DNA of 64,000 bases from DB1 sp049323655 (GTDB taxonomy: Bacteria > Desulfobacterota > Desulfobulbia > Desulfobulbales > SURF-16), in NCBI GenBank assembly GCA_049323655.1, contig JBMONO010000038.1:108867-172866 (forward strand). The letters are read 5' to 3'. Shown here piece by piece: positions 60,101 through 64,000 of the stretch. The translations under genes were made by a program, and so were the position numbers. Within the stretch, counting starts at the first letter, position 1, and each line of letters begins with the position of its first letter. The notes under the pieces were generated by a model that was not told the DNA's origin, made no database searches, and saw only the letters and a program-made list of their open reading frames with translations.

Positions 60101-61254
60101 CGAATGACCTGAATGCCCTGTTCATTCAAAAACCGTGTACGTTCCTCATCGTATTGTTGCGTAGTAGCCTCGTTATGTTGGCCGCCATCAAGTTCAATCG
60201 CCAATTTCAATTCATGGCAATAGAAATCGAGAATGTAACGACCAACAGGATGTTGGCGGCGGAATTTCTTACCATCAAATCTACGATCTCTGAGTACTCC
60301 CCAAAGCAGTTGTTCTGCATCGGTTTGGTTTTGACGCAGTTCACGGGCGTTTTTGAGAATATCGTCTGGGATTGGTGCTTTTTTTCCCTCACCCCTAACC
60401 CCTCTCCCAGAGGGAGAGGGGGACTTTACGAAGCGCAGATAGTCCAGCGGCACACCGGGGATGGCCGCTTTGCGGCGCAGTTCCTCTTCGCTGCTGGCGT
60501 TTTTCAAATCCGATTCGGTGAGGCGACGTGCCGCCCACCAAGCGCCTAAAGAATTGTCGAGCAGGAAGCTGACCATGTAGGGCTCAGTGAAGAGCTGGGT
60601 GACGGCGGGCAGCTCCCGTGCGCCGATCTTCACCTCGGAGGCGTTGACCTCATCCTTCTTCTTGGCCTGCCAAAATTGATAGACCCAACCGAGGCTGTCG
60701 GAGGCAGTGAAGGTTGCCGGCTCCAGCTCGGCAACCAGGCGTTCGAGCTGCCGCTGATGCTCGGGCGGTAGGTGGAGTTCAAAAACCGGGGAATCAAGGC
60801 GGAAGATCTGCGGTAACATCCGGGCGGCAAAACGGGCCGCAAGCTCCCACATGCTGCCGGCCGCTTCGGTCCCTTCGTCGATGAGTTCCTGGCAGGTCTC
60901 AAGCGGAATGTCGATGGGTTCGTCATCACCGTCGGGCCAGTACATCAACAGATTGTTCTCGGCCAGAAAGCGGGCAAAGAGCATCCGGTGCCAATGCTCG
61001 TAGGCCACCTCTTCCATCAACCGGTCCATCTCCTGGATCTTGCCGCCGTTCAATCTGTCGCCCAGTTGCCGGCCATGCGCCCGCAGCCGGCGGCGCAGAT
61101 CCCGTTCCTCCCCGGAGAGGTGCGCAAAAGGAGTCGCCTCCCCCACGCCCAGCTGCTCCAACGCAACACGGGCGGCGGCCTCGGCAAGATCGCGCGCCTC
61201 CTTGACGGTGCGCTCGAGTCGGTTTCTGAGTGTTTTGTCGAGTGGCTGCATCAT
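57178..61254 (-). CDS. pglX: BREX adenine-specific methyltransferase PglX with inserted DUF559 domain
   Basis: A 1358-residue N6-adenine methyltransferase that marks host DNA and is essential for BREX. The SAM motif LDPCCGSGHF has Asp at residue 456; the catalytic motif is NVPY at 654-657 (in WVITNVPYLG), a common PglX variant of NPPY. N-terminal and C-terminal specificity regions are present. Inserted in frame at about 277-433 is a DUF559 endonuclease-like domain (ILDFYCHELKLAIELDGGQH, RFLNEQGIQVIRFWNNEVLQ), flanked by translated REP-type sequence (PSPSGRGVRGEG, LTPTPLPEGEG). Two more such repeats add short GEG-rich inserts at about 514-538 and 1054-1087. The frame is intact. Confidence 0.92.
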   Translation of the reverse strand: MMQPLDKTLRNRLERTVKEARDLAEAAARVALEQLGVGEATPFAHLSGEERDLRRRLRAHGRQLGDRLNGGKIQEMDRLMEEVAYEHWHRMLFARFLAENNLLMYWPDGDDEPIDIPLETCQELIDEGTEAAGSMWELAARFAARMLPQIFRLDSPVFELHLPPEHQRQLERLVAELEPATFTASDSLGWVYQFWQAKKKDEVNASEVKIGARELPAVTQLFTEPYMVSFLLDNSLGAWWAARRLTESDLKNASSEEELRRKAAIPGVPLDYLRFVKSPSPSGRGVRGEGKKAPIPDDILKNARELRQNQTDAEQLLWGVLRDRRFDGKKFRRQHPVGRYILDFYCHELKLAIELDGGQHNEATTQQYDEERTRFLNEQGIQVIRFWNNEVLQQTNSVLESLWNALTPTPLPEGEGLSELHSPSGRRPGDEGFIWTPAAGTFDGWPEQLADLKTLDPCCGSGHFLVAAFLMLVPMRMERDGLSAREAVDAVLRENIHGLELDQRCVELAAFALALTAWKYPDLPSPSGRGAGGEGEAKPIGYRLLPELNVACSGLSVSVAKEEWKQLGLGKKNLTIALDWMHDTFKDAPVLGSLLNPAKTDAAKLVQWDELSSALEQALKQEQSEEQQEVAVVAQGLAKAATLLAGRYQWVITNVPYLGQAKHSKALQDYCVSNYPEAKADLATVFLGRCLELCVQNGTSSIVLPQNWLFQTSYKKFREKLLANDEWHLIARLGPGAFETISGEVVKAILISLSRGNVGFGDGELFTGKKRDHLIRGIDVSDIHSSSEKALALIAADIFSVDQARQLNNPDARVTFEDRDNTPLLSDYANSYWGLGSGDGLRFARNFFELPQINDDWEFLNCSFNETIPYTGMQEIVFWQNASGELYEMAEAAKKKLKNIWQRGKEAWDKKGIAVRLMGSIPRSLYGGQIFQNGVATIIPKKPELLKPIFAYCSTDQYVEEVRKIDQNLAVTNHTLIKVPFDLDHWTKVAEEKYPNGLPKPYTDDPTQWIFHGHPCGSVVWDEEKKWTAHGPLRTDDSVLHVAVARLLGYRWPAERPSPPTPLPEGEGRERNPRPLGEGGRRPGEGEMELADEQREWVKRCGALAGYADDDGIVCIPPVRGEASASDRLLNLLAAAYGDAWSNDTLAALLTSADHAGKTLETWLREKFFTQHCKLFQHRPFIWHIWDGLRDGFAALVNYHKLDAKLLETLIYTYLGDWISRQKQDIASHVDGSQERLAAAEALKKKLELILEGEGYPDQGYGYDIFVRWKPLEKQPIGWDPDLNDGVRLNIRPFLSVPDVGKRGAGCLRDKPNINWNKDRGKDVESAPWYHVFAGDRINDHHLTLAEKRAAREKEKQT
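58005..58090. repeat. REP-type palindrome inside pglX (C-terminal copy)
   Basis: CCCCTCTCC-CTCC-GGGAGAGGGG and flanking CTCACCC/GGGTGAGGG segments form nested inverted repeats, translated as ERPSPPTPLPEGEGRERNPR. It is one of four related copies within pglX. Confidence 0.75.
59645..59695. repeat. REP-type palindrome inside pglX (middle copy)
   Basis: CTCACCCCCAGCCCCTCTCC-CAGAGGGCGAGGGG on the plus strand, translated on the minus strand as DLPSPSGRGAGGEGE. Same class as the copies at 58005, 59955 and 60375. Confidence 0.75.
59955..60425 (-). mobile_element. DUF559 nuclease-like cassette bounded by REP-type repeats
   Basis: The segment carries a complete DUF559 (Vsr-like fold) reading frame fragment bounded by CCCTCTCCC-type repeats at 60375-60425 and 59955-60045. 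It is inserted in frame with PglX. The Asp and Glu-x-Asp residues of the nuclease core (ILDFYC, IELDGGQH) are present, so the domain may be active. DUF559 genes are commonly seen next to this repeat type, which suggests they move together. Confidence 0.7.
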
Positions 61255-61277
61255 TTTTCCCTTGAGCCTTGCATCCT

Positions 61278-62024
61278 CTAAAAAATCCTTGTACTTACTC
61301 TTGTTCCTACAACAGCTTTAAGAGCTCCTTGATGGTGCTCTGTTAATATTGCCACAATCATGGCCTTCACCTCTGTTGCGCTTTTTCTAACCAGTCCCCA
61401 TATCGGAGTTCCGCTGAGCCCATTTAAGTCAGGTGCCGTTCGTTGTCCTCCGGTTTCTGAAAACATCTTTTTCTTGTTAAAATTCAAAACAAGATGACTT
61501 GCTTGGCTTACCCCAAGTTTTTCATATATTCGATCCTCGGCCTCCTCAACATGAAAGCCATAAATCTCTGGCTCAAGCACCTTGTTCGCTTGATCTATTA
61601 ACTTGTTACTTTTCTTAACGGGGAAACCCATAGCGAAATAGCCAAGGGTACGATCATGGACATTATTTATGTCCAGCATGTCATAAGAAACAAATGATAT
61701 CTCTCGCAACTTAGTGCAGCTGTCTGCTCCGAGGATAACAACTGCCAAGTCAATCTTATCATCTTTTCGCTGAGCACCCATTGCAATCGGAGAGATGAAT
61801 GCATCCCCCTCCACTCTTACACAGCCAGTAGTTGTGGCAATAAATAATGGTGAGTCGTTCTCATCATGATGATCAAGAACATGGGCGGCGGTAACAAGCT
61901 TAATCGTATTATTTTGTTTCAATAAAAAGCCACTTCCTACAAACTCGACAGACTCAGTGCTAGTTGCGCCTACTATAGCTTGTACAAAAGGCCCAAGCAT
62001 ATTAACGAGTTCTCGATCAGTCAT
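61278..62024 (-). CDS. Trypsin-like serine protease
   Basis: A 248-residue chymotrypsin-fold protease. The triad is His48 (LVTAAHVLDHH), Asp92 (DDKIDLAVVIL) and Ser204 (NGLSGTPIWG). No signal peptide, so cytoplasmic. It lies between a pglX start relic and pglX itself, 23 bases before pglX, all on one strand. Lower GC than neighbours, which supports recent acquisition. Proteases accompany several defence systems, but a role here is inference. Confidence 0.85.
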   Translation of the reverse strand: MTDRELVNMLGPFVQAIVGATSTESVEFVGSGFLLKQNNTIKLVTAAHVLDHHDENDSPLFIATTTGCVRVEGDAFISPIAMGAQRKDDKIDLAVVILGADSCTKLREISFVSYDMLDINNVHDRTLGYFAMGFPVKKSNKLIDQANKVLEPEIYGFHVEEAEDRIYEKLGVSQASHLVLNFNKKKMFSETGGQRTAPDLNGLSGTPIWGLVRKSATEVKAMIVAILTEHHQGALKAVVGTRVSTRIF

Positions 62025-62035
62025 GGTGTTACCCT

Positions 62036-62134
62036 TCAGCAGCTATCTTTCACTGGAGCTGCCTCGGCAATATAACGGGCATCCTTTATGGTGCTTTTGA
62101 GTCGGTTTCTGAGTGTTTTGTCGAGCGCTTTCAT
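62036..62134 (-). pseudogene. Truncated duplicate of the pglX 5' end
   Basis: A 32-codon frame MKALDKTLRNRLKSTIKDAR, YIAEAAPVKDSC that matches the true PglX start MQPLDKTLRNRLERTVKEAR, DLAEAAARVALE. It stops 12 bases before the protease gene. It marks the upstream junction of the protease insertion: the gene landed at or near the pglX start and a second copy of the 5' end now begins pglX. Confidence 0.75.
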
Positions 62135-62233
62135 GGCTCCTCAATATGCGTCCCAATGATATTTCAACATTAACTGCAACATTAACATGATTCAATGTTG
62201 CAAGGCAATGCACGTTCACATTGCAGACAACAT

Positions 62234-63838
62234 TCAACCCGTTTGGTGGGATTGCCTGTAGAGGTAGACGGCGTGCTTACCAAGGCCAGGTGGCTGAATA
62301 GCGCTGTTTTCACGCATCAATTCTTTCATGAGGCGAATGACCTGATACCGGCTGTAATGGGTAATCTGGCGGATTTCACGATTGGATAATCCCGCATCCC
62401 CCCTCATGGCCCGCTCCATGAGAACGCTGAGCACCCTGGTCTTGGCAGCATCCCAATTAATCCGGCGGCTATGCTCCAAATTGCTGCTCTCCTGCAAGCG
62501 AGTATGCAACTCCGGGGACAGGGTCCAGTAGGTCCCCTTGCCGGTTCCTCCCCGCTCCAGATAATGCAGGCCTTCCATGTCGGCAAGCACGCTGCGCAAC
62601 TGCTCCTCCGACTGCTGGCAGAGTCTGGCGGCGGTCGCGGTGTCCATTTCAAAATGCTTCAGGAGATACTGAAGGATCAGTAAGCGATTGACGCCCAGGA
62701 TTCGTCCAGCCTTGCTTTCCTCAGCGACAAACAAACGGAAGGCCGGAGAAAGATCCCGACGCAAAAAGGTCACGGTCACCGACTCGCCGATTTCCTGTAT
62801 GGATGGCGGCTCCTTCCCTTCCATCAACAGAGCCTCGTACATCCGGCTTACTCCGAGGTTGCTGCGATTCACCAGACGCAAGCGGGCCAAGGCTTCCACC
62901 AGAAGAGGATTACGGGCGGCGGGTTGGTGATGCAGAATATTGGACGGCGTGATCCCGGCGATGAACCCCCCATTGTTGCTGATCTCAATGCGGTTGGGAT
63001 ATTGTTTGACCATGATGGGGCCGGCAATTTGGTAGTCGGCATGACACAGAGCGTTCAAAAGCGCTTCACGGATGGCTATCTCCGGGTAAACCCGGTACTC
63101 GAAGTGAAAGAGGCCGTGTTCGAGGGTGGTGATGGTATTGTCCGCGCTGATCAATTCCTCCAGACGCTCCAAGGCGACCGGGAGGGCTGAGCGGCCATCA
63201 ACCCGGTTGCTGTAGCTGGTATCCGTTTCCATCCGTAACCAGGTCCAGACATAGCCCTGCATCCTGGTTTGCAGAGCCTCTTCCTTGCCAGCCATCAGCA
63301 AACCGGCCCTGGTCAGGGTACCATCTTTCAGCAGGCCCAGGGTCGTCAGCAATTCGGAATCGGAAAGACGAAGCAAGTCGTCCGGCGCTCTTTCCTTGCG
63401 AGCCTGGTCGCGCAACTTTTCCAGGGCGGACAGGGAGAGCAGCTCTTGCGTGGCTCCTGGTACAAGCTCGGCAGAAAAATCGGTTTCTCCGGTTTCCACA
63501 GCGATCTTGCGTCGCAGGGTGCCGGTAAGCGGCTGGCAATCCCTGCCAATGCGAATGGTGCCACGACCGGAGGTGTCGGTGTAGGGTGGTAGTCCAGGAT
63601 GAATCTGCATAAGCAGGAGCCGGCCGGTGCCTTCTGGGACGCGCAGATCTTCAAAGACCGGCATGATTTTGGGGTCAGTCTGGTCGTACACCGCTTTTTT
63701 CAGGATATTGATATCGATTTCCAGCGGTATGCCGAGGATGGCCTGTGCTCGTCCTCTGACTTGGTCAGCAACACCAAAGACCACTGTGCCGCCACCACCG
63801 TTGGCCATACAAACGGCCATGCGCACCACTGTCTGCAC
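62234..63838 (-). CDS. AlbA_2 (Schlafen-like) ATP-binding transcriptional regulator family protein
   Basis: A 534-residue protein with an N-terminal AlbA_2 domain (RMAVCMANGGGGTVVFGVAD), an ATP-binding C-terminal HATPase_c_4-like region (EIAIREALLNALCHADYQIA, RIEISNNGGFIAG) and winged-helix segments (GLSNREIRQITHYSRYQVIR). The frame begins at a GTG at 63838 and stops 30 bases earlier, so the usual ExxxEFK start of the AlbA_2 domain seems to be missing. Such proteins are frequent BREX accessory genes. Confidence 0.82.
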   Translation of the reverse strand: MQTVVRMAVCMANGGGGTVVFGVADQVRGRAQAILGIPLEIDINILKKAVYDQTDPKIMPVFEDLRVPEGTGRLLLMQIHPGLPPYTDTSGRGTIRIGRDCQPLTGTLRRKIAVETGETDFSAELVPGATQELLSLSALEKLRDQARKERAPDDLLRLSDSELLTTLGLLKDGTLTRAGLLMAGKEEALQTRMQGYVWTWLRMETDTSYSNRVDGRSALPVALERLEELISADNTITTLEHGLFHFEYRVYPEIAIREALLNALCHADYQIAGPIMVKQYPNRIEISNNGGFIAGITPSNILHHQPAARNPLLVEALARLRLVNRSNLGVSRMYEALLMEGKEPPSIQEIGESVTVTFLRRDLSPAFRLFVAEESKAGRILGVNRLLILQYLLKHFEMDTATAARLCQQSEEQLRSVLADMEGLHYLERGGTGKGTYWTLSPELHTRLQESSNLEHSRRINWDAAKTRVLSVLMERAMRGDAGLSNREIRQITHYSRYQVIRLMKELMRENSAIQPPGLGKHAVYLYRQSHQTG

Positions 63839-64000
63839 CGACTTGTCACGGCTTTGGGTATCCCACTGCTTAGCTCATCTTCTACAGTTAAAAAAAAATA
63901 ATTAAACGATTTCAGTACAATACGCCATGCAAAAAATGTGTTGGCACTACTCGCATGACTAATCGGACAGAAGTCGGCCTAAACTTCGCTTATCGTCGGC
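63839..64000. other. AT-rich right edge of the window
   Basis: Contains an A9 run (63890-63898) on the plus strand and no supported gene. If BREX is complete, brxC or brxB should lie beyond 64000 on the minus strand. Confidence 0.4.

Noticed and set aside
58005..60425. REP clusters in pglX as evidence of a pseudogene
   Set aside because: All insertions keep the frame and the methyltransferase motifs are intact.

Overview
The window reads as a GC-rich Gram-negative chromosome, most likely a Desulfobacterota (deltaproteobacterial, Desulfobulbales-like) anaerobe. This is an inference from gene content: a meso-diaminopimelate-type murE, selA, a glycyl-radical enzyme with its activase, a PEP-CTERM protein, DUF1566 proteins and abundant palindromic repeats. 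No rRNA, tRNA or CRISPR array was recognised.

Region 1 (1-15.1 kb, minus strand) is the division and cell wall (dcw) cluster, transcribed from a good promoter just upstream of mraZ: mraZ-rsmH-ftsL-ftsI-murE-murF-mraY-murD-[small zinc ribbon]-murG-murC-murB-ftsQ-ftsA (ftsA runs off the left edge). Two things are abnormal. ftsW is absent from its usual place between murD and murG, where a 60-residue zinc-ribbon protein sits instead. The FtsI-like protein keeps its overall layout and a C-terminal PASTA domain but has lost all three penicillin-binding active-site motifs.

Region 2 (15.2-22.7 kb, minus strand) holds a LOG-family protein, a degenerate GGDEF/TPR protein, selA, a receiver domain, rppH and a TPR/GT41 glycosyltransferase.

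Region 3 (22.8-32.8 kb) is an accessory island built around a diversity-generating retroelement (DGR). It has an avd-type gene, a template repeat (TR), a reverse transcriptase with a MutS-domain-I-like tail, and three separate DUF1566 target genes ending in variable repeats (VRs). In the aligned 135-base segment every TR/VR mismatch falls at a TR adenine. Between the targets lie toxin-antitoxin modules (ParDE, HicBA, RelE/HTH), a relic of a further VR, nonameric tandem arrays next to each VR and the RT gene, REP-like palindromes and a RAYT transposase.

Region 4 (33-50.9 kb) carries a GAF histidine kinase, two SF2 helicases (one is HrpB), a DUF6765 protein, a glycyl-radical enzyme operon with an SCP2-like protein, a DUF4160/DUF2442 pair, an unrecognised 811-residue protein with an internal duplication, and an M1 peptidase-ChaN-PDZ fusion. 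At 50.95-51.16 kb there is a probable unannotated small selenoprotein: an in-frame UGA followed by a SECIS-like hairpin.

Region 5 (51.2-64 kb, minus strand) is most of a BREX phage-defence operon: AlbA_2 protein, trypsin-like protease, pglX, AAA ATPase + DUF4276, pglZ and brxL. brxA/B/C would lie beyond the right edge. Its genes carry in-frame repeat insertions, including a complete DUF559 nuclease-like domain inside PglX, and a duplicated pglX start marks where the protease gene came in.
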